Source: Butyrivibrio proteoclasticus
Lineage (GTDB): Bacteria > Bacillota > Clostridia > Lachnospirales > Lachnospiraceae
DNA length: 64,000 nucleotides
Assembly: GCF_900115735.1 (NCBI RefSeq)
Contig: NZ_FOXO01000009.1
Span: 62,001-126,000, forward strand
Direction of reading: 5' to 3'
This document shows, in pieces, positions 23,109 through 31,818 of this stretch. The notes below the pieces were generated by a model that saw only the letters and a program-made list of their open reading frames with translations, did no database searches and was not told where the DNA came from. The position numbers and the translations under genes were made by a program. Position 1 is the stretch's first letter, and each line of letters starts with the position of its first letter.

Positions 23109-24608
23109 ATGACCGGAGAACTTAAGAATAAAATAGACAGCCTTTGGGAGATATTTTGGAATGGGGGAATTACGAACCCTCTTGATGTCATTGAGCAGAT
23201 GACATATCTCATGTTCATAAAAGATCTGGATGATACAGACAACCTTCGCGCAAAAGAAGCAGCTATGCTGGGACTTTCTTACAAAAGCATTTTTGCGGGT
23301 GAAGTAGAGATTGGAGACCGCACGGTTGATGGTAATCAGCTTAAGTGGTCTACATTCCACGACTTCCCGGCGCAGAGAATGTATTCCGTTGTTCAGGAAT
23401 GGGTATTCCCTTTTATAAAGAATCTTCATGGTGACAAGAACTCCGCATACAGCAAATACATGGATGATGCAATCTTCAAGGTAAATACGCCTTTGATGCT
23501 CTCCAAGATTGTTGATGCTATGGATGAAATATATTCCATGATGGAGGAACTTCATCAGACGGACATCCGAGGAGATGTATATGAGTACCTTCTTTCCAAG
23601 ATTGCTCAGTCCGGTGTTAACGGTCAGTTCAGAACGCCGAGGCATATCATCCGCATGATGGTAGAGATGATGGACCCGAAACCAGCAGACTATATTTGTG
23701 ATCCTGCCTGCGGAACTTCTGGATTCCTTGTTACCAGCGGAGACTACCTAAGAGAAAAATATAAGAAGGAAGTTCTTCTTGATAAGCAGAATAGAAATCA
23801 TTTCATGAATGACATGTTCCACGGATATGACATGGACAGAACAATGCTCCGTATCGGCGCCATGAATATGATGACTCACGGAGTAGAGAACCCGTTTATT
23901 GAGTACCGTGACAGCTTATCCGATCAGAACCCTGATAAGGATATGTATTCCCTTATTTTGGCGAATCCTCCGTTTAAGGGTAATCTTGATGCAGATACCG
24001 TATCAACCGACCTTCAGAAGGTATGTAAGACAAAGAAGACTGAGTTATTATTCCTGGCATTGTTTGTAAGAATGCTTAAGATTGGCGGAAGATGCGCTTG
24101 TATCGTTCCTGATGGAGTGCTCTTTGGCTCTTCCAATGCACATAAGGCAATCAGAAAGGAAATCGTAGAAAATCAGCGACTTGAAGCAGTAATCTCCATG
24201 CCTTCCGGTGTGTTTAAGCCATATGCCGGTGTTTCTACAGGAATACTTATCTTTACTAAGACAGGACATGGCGGAACAGACGATGTATGGTTCTATGATA
24301 TGACTGCTGACGGCTTCAGTCTTGATGATAAGCGTACTGAAATCAAGGATAACGATATCCCTGATATCATCAGCCGCTTCAAGAATCTTGAAGCTGAAAA
24401 AGACAGAAAACGTACGGACAAGTCCTTTATGGTTTCCAAGAAGGAAATTGCTGATAACGACTATGATCTTTCTATCAACAAGTACAAAGAAGTTGAATAT
24501 GTAGCGGTAGAGTATCCTCCGACATCGGAGATTATGTCAAATATTAGAGAAATTGAGAAGCAGATCAGTCGGGAAATGGATGAGCTGGAAAAACTGCTGG
24601 CGCAGTGA
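23109..24608 (+). CDS. hsdM: Type I restriction-modification N6-adenine methyltransferase
   Basis: A 499-residue modification subunit that methylates adenine in the recognition site and forms the M2S methylase core with HsdS. An N-terminal HsdM_N helical domain precedes the methylase fold. Motif I DPACGTSGFL at 198-207 binds S-adenosylmethionine, and catalytic motif IV NPPF is at 286-289. C-terminal helices (NIREIEKQISREMDELEKLL) fit the HsdS contact. ATG behind AAAGGAGAACG, 12 bases after fic. Length is normal. Confidence 0.96.
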   Translation: MTGELKNKIDSLWEIFWNGGITNPLDVIEQMTYLMFIKDLDDTDNLRAKEAAMLGLSYKSIFAGEVEIGDRTVDGNQLKWSTFHDFPAQRMYSVVQEWVFPFIKNLHGDKNSAYSKYMDDAIFKVNTPLMLSKIVDAMDEIYSMMEELHQTDIRGDVYEYLLSKIAQSGVNGQFRTPRHIIRMMVEMMDPKPADYICDPACGTSGFLVTSGDYLREKYKKEVLLDKQNRNHFMNDMFHGYDMDRTMLRIGAMNMMTHGVENPFIEYRDSLSDQNPDKDMYSLILANPPFKGNLDADTVSTDLQKVCKTKKTELLFLALFVRMLKIGGRCACIVPDGVLFGSSNAHKAIRKEIVENQRLEAVISMPSGVFKPYAGVSTGILIFTKTGHGGTDDVWFYDMTADGFSLDDKRTEIKDNDIPDIISRFKNLEAEKDRKRTDKSFMVSKKEIADNDYDLSINKYKEVEYVAVEYPPTSEIMSNIREIEKQISREMDELEKLLAQ

Positions 24609-24650
24609 CGCAATTAGTTGAAATATGTAACCGTTTGAAGGTGTGACAAG

Positions 24651-24947
24651 TTGTTACGGGCTATTTTAGACCAATTTCCTGAAGTCGGGAAATTGGTGGA
24701 ACTATGCCAGAAGATTTGCCAACGCCGTAGAAAAGTATATAGCAAATTGAAAAAGAATAAATGGAATGTCTTAAGTAATTTACAACAACATCAAGCGGAA
24801 CAACAAAAGAACATCTTAGAGATGAGAAAGGCTATAAGGGATTATTGTGAAGCTGCTCAAAAGGTATCGGCGGAGTATCAGCAAATGGCAATAGATGCGT
24901 GTTTGCGGGAGATAGTAATACAAGTAGCAAAAAATGACACTAATTGA
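24651..24947 (+). CDS. Small helical protein of unknown function in the hsd operon
   Basis: A 98-residue open frame starting at TTG 24651 behind GAAGGTG, 42 bases after hsdM. The product is basic to neutral, Gln/Lys/Glu-rich and almost wholly predicted helical (NLQQHQAEQQKNILEMRK), with three Cys in the first 40 residues. I recognise no family. The phrase KLVELCQKICQ resembles the VEIC-type text often seen at starts of HsdS-like proteins, so it might be a fragment. It may also be a real small coiled-coil partner of the TIR-like protein behind it. No ATG start is available in the first half, which lowers confidence. Confidence 0.4.
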   Translation: MLRAILDQFPEVGKLVELCQKICQRRRKVYSKLKKNKWNVLSNLQQHQAEQQKNILEMRKAIRDYCEAAQKVSAEYQQMAIDACLREIVIQVAKNDTN

Positions 24948-24969
24948 GAGATTAGAAAGGAGAAAAAGC

Positions 24970-25629
24970 ATGACTAGAGACTATGTGGCGTCACTTCTTA
25001 ACCAAAATAATATTAAAATCGAAGAAGAAAAACGGATGAATAATGATTTAGGAGTTGTGCTGAAAACTTATGAAGGTTGTCTGATTAACATATACGATAC
25101 TGGAAAGGTAAATTGTCAAGGAAAGAATAAGGATAGAGTGGAATCACTGTTAAAATCGCCAGCTACAGTGACAAACAATAGAAAAGTGTTTGTCGTTTAC
25201 GGTCATGACATGATTGCGCGTACTCAACTTGAAGCGATGTTAAGAAGATGGGACATGGAGCCATTGATTATTGATCAATTAGTTTCATCTGGAAATACAA
25301 TAATAGAGAAACTTGAGGAATATACAGATAAAGTAAATTTGGGTATTGTGCTTGCTACACCGGATGATATTGGGTATTCAAAAAATAATGAAGATAAGAA
25401 AAAGTATCGGGTACGGCAAAATGTTGTATTGGAACTTGGTATGCTTCTAGCTAAAGTTGGAAGAGCTAAGGTGGCTATACTATTGTCACAGGCGGAAGAT
25501 ATGGAAAAACCTTCTGATATAGATGGTCTTATATATATTCCGTTTAAAGACAATGTAGAAGAAACAAAGGTCTCCCTTGCTAAGGAAATGCAGAGAAACG
25601 GATATTCATTAGATATTAGTAAATTATAA
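24970..25629 (+). CDS. TIR-like CAP12/Pycsar-effector family protein
   Basis: A 219-residue protein; ATG at 24970 sits seven bases behind AAAGGAG, better than the ATG at 24934. The C-terminal 145 residues match the TIR-like domain once called predicted nucleotide-binding protein (PF10137 type): KVFVVYGHDMIARTQLEAML at about 72-91, GNTIIEKLEEY, LGIVLATPDD, then RQNVVLELG with the candidate catalytic Glu at 155, and KPSDIDGLIYIPF. Relatives act as NAD-consuming effectors in cyclic-nucleotide defence systems. A short N-terminal domain (INIYDTGKVNCQGKNKDRVE) is of unknown role. Encoded between hsdM and hsdS, it is likely an abortive back-up to the restriction system. Confidence 0.85.
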   Translation: MTRDYVASLLNQNNIKIEEEKRMNNDLGVVLKTYEGCLINIYDTGKVNCQGKNKDRVESLLKSPATVTNNRKVFVVYGHDMIARTQLEAMLRRWDMEPLIIDQLVSSGNTIIEKLEEYTDKVNLGIVLATPDDIGYSKNNEDKKKYRVRQNVVLELGMLLAKVGRAKVAILLSQAEDMEKPSDIDGLIYIPFKDNVEETKVSLAKEMQRNGYSLDISKL

Positions 25630-25652
25630 ATTGAGATTTGTAGGGATGATAG

Positions 25653-26738
25653 ATGAAAGTTAAGATAGGAGAAATAACTAAAATTAAAACTGGAAAGCTA
25701 GATGCGAATGCTTCCTCGGAAGATGGGGAGTACCCCTTTTTTACATGTTCTAGGGAACCGCTAAAAATATCAACATATTCTTATGATTGTGAATGTGTGT
25801 TGGTGGCCGGTAATGGAGATCTGAATGTTAAATACTATAATGGCAAGTTTGATGCATATCAGCGTACATATATCATTGAAGATGATAGTTCAGGAAAATT
25901 GTACATGCCATACTTGTATTATTTCATGGAAGGCTATGTTGAAAGGCTTAGAGAACAAGCAATTGGTGGAGTAATAAAGTATATAAAACTTGGGAATCTT
26001 ACCGATGCGGTAATCGAACTTCCAGAGATTGAAAAACAAAAAGATATAGTTGAAATACTTGAAAAGGCGAAGGAGCTTTTAAATTCAAGAAAAAATCAAA
26101 TTGATATGTTAGATGGACTCATCAAAGCCCGATTTGTCGAGATGTTTGGCGATCCGAGAATAAACCCATTTGGATATGATACTGAAGAAATAGGAAAAAC
26201 ATGCAAAGTAATTACAGGAAACACACCATCTAGAAAAGTTTCTGAATACTACGGGGATTACATGGAATGGATAAAAACCGACAATATTGTTTCAGGAGTG
26301 TTAAATCCAACTAAAGCCGCAGAATGCTTATCAGAATCCGGTGCGGAAGAAGGTAGAATTGTGGATGAAAATGCCATACTAATGGCTTGCATTGCAGGAA
26401 GTATTGCCAGCATTGGAAGAGTTTGTGTGACTGACAGAAGGGTTGCTTTTAATCAGCAAATCAATGCCATTGTTCCTGAACAGTATAACACTTTATTCCT
26501 ATATACTTTGCTTCAGATTTCCAAAGATTATTTGGTAGAGGATATCAATATGGCATTAAAAGGAATTTTGTCTAAGTCAAAATTGGAGGAAAAGGTTTTT
26601 ATAGTGCCGTCAATGGAACTCCAAGATCAGTTTGCTGAATTTATTGAACAAGTCGACAAATCAAAAGTTGCCGTACAGAAGGCGTTGAATGAAACACAGA
26701 CTCTTTTCGATAGCCTAATGCAGGAATATTTTGGATAG
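25653..26738 (+). CDS. hsdS: Type I restriction-modification specificity subunit
   Basis: A 361-residue DNA-recognition subunit with two target recognition domains. TRD1 is about 1-130. The central conserved region LPEIEKQKDIVEILEKAKEL leads into a coiled coil ending near LIKARFVEMFGDP. TRD2 is about 170-310 (KVITGNTPSRK, VDENAILMACIAGSIASIG) and a second coil ends the protein. It is slightly short for the family but both halves are complete. ATG behind TAGGGATGAT. The target sequence cannot be read from the protein. Confidence 0.93.
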   Translation: MKVKIGEITKIKTGKLDANASSEDGEYPFFTCSREPLKISTYSYDCECVLVAGNGDLNVKYYNGKFDAYQRTYIIEDDSSGKLYMPYLYYFMEGYVERLREQAIGGVIKYIKLGNLTDAVIELPEIEKQKDIVEILEKAKELLNSRKNQIDMLDGLIKARFVEMFGDPRINPFGYDTEEIGKTCKVITGNTPSRKVSEYYGDYMEWIKTDNIVSGVLNPTKAAECLSESGAEEGRIVDENAILMACIAGSIASIGRVCVTDRRVAFNQQINAIVPEQYNTLFLYTLLQISKDYLVEDINMALKGILSKSKLEEKVFIVPSMELQDQFAEFIEQVDKSKVAVQKALNETQTLFDSLMQEYFG

Positions 26739-26748
26739 GAGAAAGATT

Positions 26749-27180
26749 ATGAACTGGGATGCAATAACGGGAATAGGAACAATCGGAGCTGCCTGTGTTG
26801 GAATCATTGGCATATGGTTGAATTTGTATGAAAAAACAAAGAAGTTGCTAATTAAGGCAGAGTATGCACCTCGATTTGTTATATATGCAACTAATGACTC
26901 TATGCGGACTGTAATTATAACTAGAATAGTGTTTAGCATAGATACTCATGACTTTTATGTGGATATCCGTGATGGATTGCAGGAACTCCGTATACAACCA
27001 AGCGGAGTGGATAGAATTACCTTTAATGGACGCAGCGTAGTACAGTCGTACCACAAGGCTGGAATGGAAAAGCTGTGCAATCCGGCTGATAAGATAGATA
27101 TTACCATTCATGATAATTATAAAAGAAAATACAAGATAAGAACTGATTTGACTATAGGGATGCTTGAAAGTGATTTGTAA
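26749..27180 (+). CDS. Small membrane-anchored protein in the hsd operon
   Basis: A 143-residue protein; ATG at 26749 sits behind TAGGAGAAAG, 10 bases after hsdS. Residues about 6-28 (ITGIGTIGAACVGIIGIWLN) form one membrane segment. The remaining 115 residues are soluble and beta-rich, ending KYKIRTDLTIGMLESDL. I know no family with certainty. The soluble part could be a small beta-sandwich sensor. Its place between hsdS and a HipA-like kinase suggests a defence accessory. Confidence 0.6.
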   Translation: MNWDAITGIGTIGAACVGIIGIWLNLYEKTKKLLIKAEYAPRFVIYATNDSMRTVIITRIVFSIDTHDFYVDIRDGLQELRIQPSGVDRITFNGRSVVQSYHKAGMEKLCNPADKIDITIHDNYKRKYKIRTDLTIGMLESDL

Positions 27181-27193
27181 ATGAGGTTTGCTT

Positions 27194-27292
27194 ATGACTA
27201 TCACAGCATACATGATACTTGGTGATATAAAAAGTTGTTTGAGATGTTACGAAAACTGCAAAATAGGAGCTTTTTTATGGAATATATTTTAA
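27194..27292 (+). CDS. Possible 32-residue peptide upstream of the HipA-like kinase
   Basis: ATG at 27194 follows TGAGG with a 7-base spacer and opens a frame of 32 codons beginning MTITAYMILGDIKSC, with Cys at three positions (15, 18, 22). It overlaps the start of the kinase gene by 16 bases and contains that gene's ribosome binding site, so it could couple translation. It may equally be a chance frame. Confidence 0.3.
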   Translation: MTITAYMILGDIKSCLRCYENCKIGAFLWNIF

Positions 27293-28422
27293 AACTATTT
27301 GACGTAGATTTAATTAAATTTAAAATCATTGAGAATTTGTCTGATCCTGTGTTACAGATTACATGGATAAATGAAAAGAAAAAGCATCTGCTTCCTTTAG
27401 GTATGGAACTGAGCGACAAAGGCATTGCTTCCTGGCTGAAGAACAGGACTATTCCCAAAAACCGAGCCTATGTTAATGCCTTCCTTGCAAAGTGTGGCCT
27501 TAATGCCAACAGGCCTATGGATGTAATCTCAGTTTGCAGAGGTTTATCCTTAAATGATTCATACTGGGTAGTGGAAGAAGGATTTGCAGGAACATTTGGA
27601 GATAATAATCTCTATGAGAATAATTTCAGCCGTGTGCTTGCCATGATTGCTTTTACCGGATATGGGAGCAGTGCCAGATCTTCATTGGCATCTTCTCCGG
27701 AGTTTACAACAAACGGAATGCTTCCAAAATGTTGGAGAAGAATTAGTGGGAAAGTTTATCTTTATAAAGGAGCTACATCGGGAGCATCCAATACGGGAAA
27801 TGAGCCGTATTCGGAATTATATGCATATGAGATAGGGACAGCCTTGGGTATGAATGTTGTTCCTTACAAGGTTTCAAAATGGAAGAAGCAATTGTGCTCT
27901 GCATGTGAATTGTTTACGAGTAAAGATATAGCTTTTGTTCCTATAGGTCGGGTAGTAAAAACCGGTGGGATGAGGGCAGTACGAGAGTATTATGAGAAAC
28001 TTGGATCTGAATATGTAGATGCACTTAACGATATGATAGTGTTAGATGCAGTGATCTACAATACTGACAGGCACTTTGGCAATTTCGGAGTGCTTGTTGA
28101 TAGTAAAACAAATAAGATAATAGCTCCGGCACCACTGTTTGACCATGGAAATTCCCTGTTTAATCTAGCAGGAGAAGAAAACTGGGCAGATGAGAAACTA
28201 CTTAAGGAATATGCCGAGACATTACTTCCTTGTGTATATGAAGATTATATGGAAGAGGCAAAAAAGGTAATGGACAGCAGATTAAAAGAAAAGTTAAGAA
28301 AGTTGCTGACATATAATCTGAAAAAATCAGGTGCGTATAATTATTCTTCTGATAGATTGAAATTGATCAGTAGGATGATTCAGGAAAGAGCGCGTATGAT
28401 ATTGGATGGGAAGGAGGCATAG
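27277..28422 (+). CDS. HipA/CtkA-like serine/threonine kinase
   Basis: A 381-residue protein; ATG at 27277 is seven bases behind AGGAG. The C-terminal two thirds match the HipA-like kinase fold: KVYLYKGATSG (nucleotide-binding Lys loop), the catalytic-loop text NTDRHFGNFG with D264 and N269, and DHGNSL (DFG-like, D289). The N-terminal region (ITWINEKKKHLLPLGMELSDKGIASWLKNRTIPKNR) resembles that of CtkA-like proteins. HipA toxins phosphorylate targets such as GltX and are usually paired with a HipB repressor; no HipB is next to it. It is embedded between hsdS and hsdR. Confidence 0.82.
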   Translation: MEYILKLFDVDLIKFKIIENLSDPVLQITWINEKKKHLLPLGMELSDKGIASWLKNRTIPKNRAYVNAFLAKCGLNANRPMDVISVCRGLSLNDSYWVVEEGFAGTFGDNNLYENNFSRVLAMIAFTGYGSSARSSLASSPEFTTNGMLPKCWRRISGKVYLYKGATSGASNTGNEPYSELYAYEIGTALGMNVVPYKVSKWKKQLCSACELFTSKDIAFVPIGRVVKTGGMRAVREYYEKLGSEYVDALNDMIVLDAVIYNTDRHFGNFGVLVDSKTNKIIAPAPLFDHGNSLFNLAGEENWADEKLLKEYAETLLPCVYEDYMEEAKKVMDSRLKEKLRKLLTYNLKKSGAYNYSSDRLKLISRMIQERARMILDGKEA

Positions 28423-28457
28423 CGCATGACCGCCCGATATTTTTCCACGGTCATGCG
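28423..28457 (+). promoter_or_regulatory. Perfect 10-bp hairpin masking the leader start before hsdR
   Basis: CGCATGACCG (28423-28432) and CGGTCATGCG (28448-28457) pair perfectly around 15 bases. The start codon of the leader ORF (28426-28428) lies in the left arm and a second in-frame ATG (28453-28455) in the right arm. The AAGGAGG ribosome binding site (28411-28417) stays outside. Confidence 0.65.
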
Positions 28458-28473
28458 TTTCTCGTGGCTATGA
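28426..28473 (+). CDS. 15-codon leader ORF translationally coupled to hsdR
   Basis: AAGGAGG (28411-28417) and an 8-base spacer precede ATG at 28426. The peptide reads MTARYFSTVMRFSWL and stops at TGA 28471-28473, which overlaps the hsdR ATG (28470-28472) as ATGA. hsdR itself has no ribosome binding site (the bases before it are TTTCTCGTGGCT), so its translation probably depends on ribosomes arriving from this leader. Confidence 0.6.
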   Translation: MTARYFSTVMRFSWL

Positions 28474-31400
28474 CGAACTTCGATTATCTTCAAAAAGAAC
28501 CGAAATTTGACACGTTTTCCAATGTGGCAATTGCGGCTGAGAAAATATTATATATAGATCCATCCTCCTGTATCATTAACTGTCGCAGGGCAATGGAGTT
28601 TGCAATAAAATGGATGTATTCGGTTGATGCTTCCCTTTCTATGCCTTATCAGGACAATCTGATAAGTCTTATGAGTACAGAGGAATTCAGAGATATCATA
28701 GATGAAGATCTCATGAAGCGCATGAATTTTATCCGTAAGATGGGAAATAATGCTGCTCATTCCGGCAAGAAGATTACGGAGGACCAGGCAATACTCTGCC
28801 TTGAGAACCTTCAGATTTTCTTGGATTTTGTGTGCTATTGCTATGCTGATGAATATGAAGAGCATACCTTTGACAAGTCTTTGCTGGTAAAGGGTGAAAC
28901 CGAGCAGGTCAAAAATGATTTCCCTGACGTTGATATTGAAAAACTAATTATAGAGAATTCTGCATTAAAGAAAGAACTGACATCACGACGTGAAAAGCAG
29001 GCTTTAGACTATGTTCCGAAGCCGCTGGATCTTTCTGAGTACAAAACACGAAAGATTTATATTGATGCCATGCTTATGGATGCCGGTTGGAATGAAGGCT
29101 CTGACTGGATCAATGAAGTTGAACTTCCGGGAATGCCTAATAAATCTGAAGTTGGCTATGCGGATTATGTTCTTTATGACAATTCACATAAGCCTCTTGC
29201 TGTGATAGAAGCAAAGAGGACTTGTGTAGATGTGTCAAAGGGAAGGCATCAGGCAAAACTTTATGCGGATCTTTTGGAAAAACAATACAAGAGAAGACCC
29301 TGTATTTTCTTGACCAATGGTTTCGAAACAAGAATTATAGATGGACAGTATCCTGAGAGAAAGGTTGCCTGCATTTATTCTAAGGCAGACCTTGAAAAGA
29401 TGTTCAATCTAAGAAGGATGCGGACATCTCTTGATCATATAAACGTTGATAAAAAGATTGCCGGTCGTTATTACCAGGAAGCAGCAATCAAAGCTGTATG
29501 TGATAGCTTTGATGACAAGAATCGCCGTAAAGCGCTTCTTGTCATGGCAACAGGATCTGGTAAGACAAGAACCGTAATCGAACTGTGTCATGTACTTCTT
29601 GATGCAGGGTGGATTAAGAATATTCTTTTTCTTGCTGACAGAACATCTCTTGTAACTCAGGCAAAGAGAGCGTTTGTAAACAACTATTCTTCCCTTTCGG
29701 TGACAAACCTTTGCGAAGAGAAGGATAACTATAATGCACATTGCGTTTTTTCAACCTATCAGACAATGATGAACTGCATTGATTCGGTAAAGGTTGAAGA
29801 CCAGAAGTTGTTTACTAGCGGACATTTTGACCTCGTAATATGTGACGAGGCGCACAGGTCCATTTATAACAAATACAGAGATATCTTTACCTACTTTGAT
29901 GCTCCATTGGTAGGTCTGACGGCTACACCGAAAGACGATATTGATAAGAATACTTATGAAATATTTGAATTGGAGCCCGGAGTTCCTACATACGGTTATG
30001 AGCTCGGTCAGGCTGTAACCGACGGATATCTTGTTGATTTCTTATCTGTAGAAACTAAGCTTAAGTTTATAGAACAGGGAATTGTTTATGCTGACCTTTC
30101 CGATGAAGATAAAGCTATTTATGAGAGCACATTTGAGATGGAGGACGGAGATGTTCCAGAGGCTATCAGTTCATCTGCGCTCAATTCATGGATATTCAAT
30201 GAAGATACCATCCGTCAGGTACTGCACACTGTTATGACAGAGGGCATCAAGATAGATTATGGTCAGAAGCTTGGTAAGACTATCATTTTTGCAAAGAACC
30301 ATGATCATGCGGAGAAGATTCTTGAAATCTTTAATAAGGATTATCCGCATTTGAATGGATTTGCTCAGGTAATCGACAATAGGATCAACTATGCCCAGAC
30401 TCTTATTGATGAGTTTTCGGAAGCCTCTAAGTTGCCTCAGATAGCAATATCCGTTGATATGATGGATACCGGTATCGATGTACCGGAAGTATTGAACCTT
30501 GTGTTCTTCAAGAAGGTAATGAGTTATGCCAAGTTCTGGCAGATGATCGGGCGTGGAACCAGGCTTTGTCCGGGACTTATCGACGGGGAAGACAAGAGTA
30601 AGTTTTACATTTTTGATTTCTGCGGCAACTTTGAGTTCTTCCGCATGAGCAAGGGAAAACCTACTGCTAATATGATTGCGCTTCAGGGAGCAATCTTTAA
30701 TCTGCAGTTCGAGATTACATATAAGCTACAGGATCTGGAATATCAGGTGGACAGGCTTATAGCATATCGTAATGCCTTGGTAGAAATGATGACCGGTAAG
30801 GTGCAGGAACTTCCGCGTGAAAATTTTGCGGTAAGACAGCATCTGAAGTATGTTGACTTGTATTCAAATGAGGCAAATTATCAGACGTTGACATATGAAG
30901 ATACATTGATAGTACGTGAAGAACTTGCTCCTCTGATTCTTCCGAATGATGATGAGGCAAGTGCGGTACGTTTTGATGCGCTCATGTATGGCATAGAGTT
31001 GGCATATCTTGTTGGCAAGAAGTATGGCAGAGCCCGTAGCGACTTGTTTAAACGTGTCAGGGGTATCGCAAGCGTTGCAAATATTCCGGAGATAAAGGTG
31101 CAGGCAGAACTTATCGATAAGATTCTTCATACGGATTATATCGATAACTGCGGCATCAACGAGTTTGAGGAAATCAGAGAAAAACTTCGTAATCTTATGA
31201 AGTATATTCCTCATAATAAGCTTCGTTATGATACGAATTTTGAGGATGATATCCTTGATGTTTCATGGAATGAGTCGGAGCTTGAGAATGATGATTTGAA
31301 GAATTACAAGGCTAAGGCTGAATATTATATTCGTGAACACCAGGATAATGAGGCAATCAAGAAGCTTAAGTCTAACATTCCGTTGTCTCATGACGATATA

Positions 31401-31760
31401 GAGGCACTGGAAAAGGTTCTTTGGTCTGAACTTGGTACCAAAGAAGAATATGAGCAGGAATACGGCTCTAAGCCTCTGGGTGAGCTCGTTCGTGAAATTG
31501 TCGGTCTTGATATGAATGCGGCCAAGGCTGCATTTTCAGAATATCTGGAGAGCAACAATCTTGACAGCCGGCAGATATATTTTGTGAACCAGATTGTCGA
31601 GTATATTGTTCACAATGGCATGATGAAGGATCTGTCTGTGCTTCAAGAATCTCCGTTCACAGATCAAGGCAGCGTAGTTGAGATATTTATAGATCTAAAT
31701 GTCTGGATGGGAATCCGGAAAGTTATTGAAAGCATAAATGATAACGCGATAGCGGCATAA
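28470..31760 (+). CDS. hsdR: Type I restriction endonuclease, R subunit
   Basis: A 1096-residue motor and nuclease subunit. Residues 1-130 form a DUF4145-like helical domain (INCRRAMEFAIKWMY, MGNNAAHSGKKI). The HSDR_N PD-(D/E)XK nuclease follows with ADYVLYDNSHKPLAVIEAKRT. The SF2 helicase has Walker A VMATGSGKTRT, DEAH box VICDEAHRS, GLTATP and the motif VI stretch MIGRGTRL. A C-terminal helical domain ends the protein. The start is taken as ATG 28470 rather than GTG 28464 because it overlaps the leader stop as ATGA. Complete, no frameshift; it ends the operon. Confidence 0.95.
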   Translation: MTNFDYLQKEPKFDTFSNVAIAAEKILYIDPSSCIINCRRAMEFAIKWMYSVDASLSMPYQDNLISLMSTEEFRDIIDEDLMKRMNFIRKMGNNAAHSGKKITEDQAILCLENLQIFLDFVCYCYADEYEEHTFDKSLLVKGETEQVKNDFPDVDIEKLIIENSALKKELTSRREKQALDYVPKPLDLSEYKTRKIYIDAMLMDAGWNEGSDWINEVELPGMPNKSEVGYADYVLYDNSHKPLAVIEAKRTCVDVSKGRHQAKLYADLLEKQYKRRPCIFLTNGFETRIIDGQYPERKVACIYSKADLEKMFNLRRMRTSLDHINVDKKIAGRYYQEAAIKAVCDSFDDKNRRKALLVMATGSGKTRTVIELCHVLLDAGWIKNILFLADRTSLVTQAKRAFVNNYSSLSVTNLCEEKDNYNAHCVFSTYQTMMNCIDSVKVEDQKLFTSGHFDLVICDEAHRSIYNKYRDIFTYFDAPLVGLTATPKDDIDKNTYEIFELEPGVPTYGYELGQAVTDGYLVDFLSVETKLKFIEQGIVYADLSDEDKAIYESTFEMEDGDVPEAISSSALNSWIFNEDTIRQVLHTVMTEGIKIDYGQKLGKTIIFAKNHDHAEKILEIFNKDYPHLNGFAQVIDNRINYAQTLIDEFSEASKLPQIAISVDMMDTGIDVPEVLNLVFFKKVMSYAKFWQMIGRGTRLCPGLIDGEDKSKFYIFDFCGNFEFFRMSKGKPTANMIALQGAIFNLQFEITYKLQDLEYQVDRLIAYRNALVEMMTGKVQELPRENFAVRQHLKYVDLYSNEANYQTLTYEDTLIVREELAPLILPNDDEASAVRFDALMYGIELAYLVGKKYGRARSDLFKRVRGIASVANIPEIKVQAELIDKILHTDYIDNCGINEFEEIREKLRNLMKYIPHNKLRYDTNFEDDILDVSWNESELENDDLKNYKAKAEYYIREHQDNEAIKKLKSNIPLSHDDIEALEKVLWSELGTKEEYEQEYGSKPLGELVREIVGLDMNAAKAAFSEYLESNNLDSRQIYFVNQIVEYIVHNGMMKDLSVLQESPFTDQGSVVEIFIDLNVWMGIRKVIESINDNAIAA

Positions 31761-31818
31761 AAGTTATTTGCTGTAAGTAATGATTGTTTGGTATGTGGGT
31801 TGCGGGGACCAACTATAG
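31761..31818. other. Short convergent gap between hsdR and the SGNH gene
   Basis: Fifty-eight bases separate two convergent genes. A small dyad TTGGT/ACCAA is visible at about 31789-31815 but without a T-run on either strand. I see no clear terminator. Confidence 0.4.

Noticed and set aside
28464-28469. GTG at 28464 as the hsdR start
   Set aside because: It adds only Met-Ala, has no ribosome binding site, and would lose the ATGA overlap with the leader stop.
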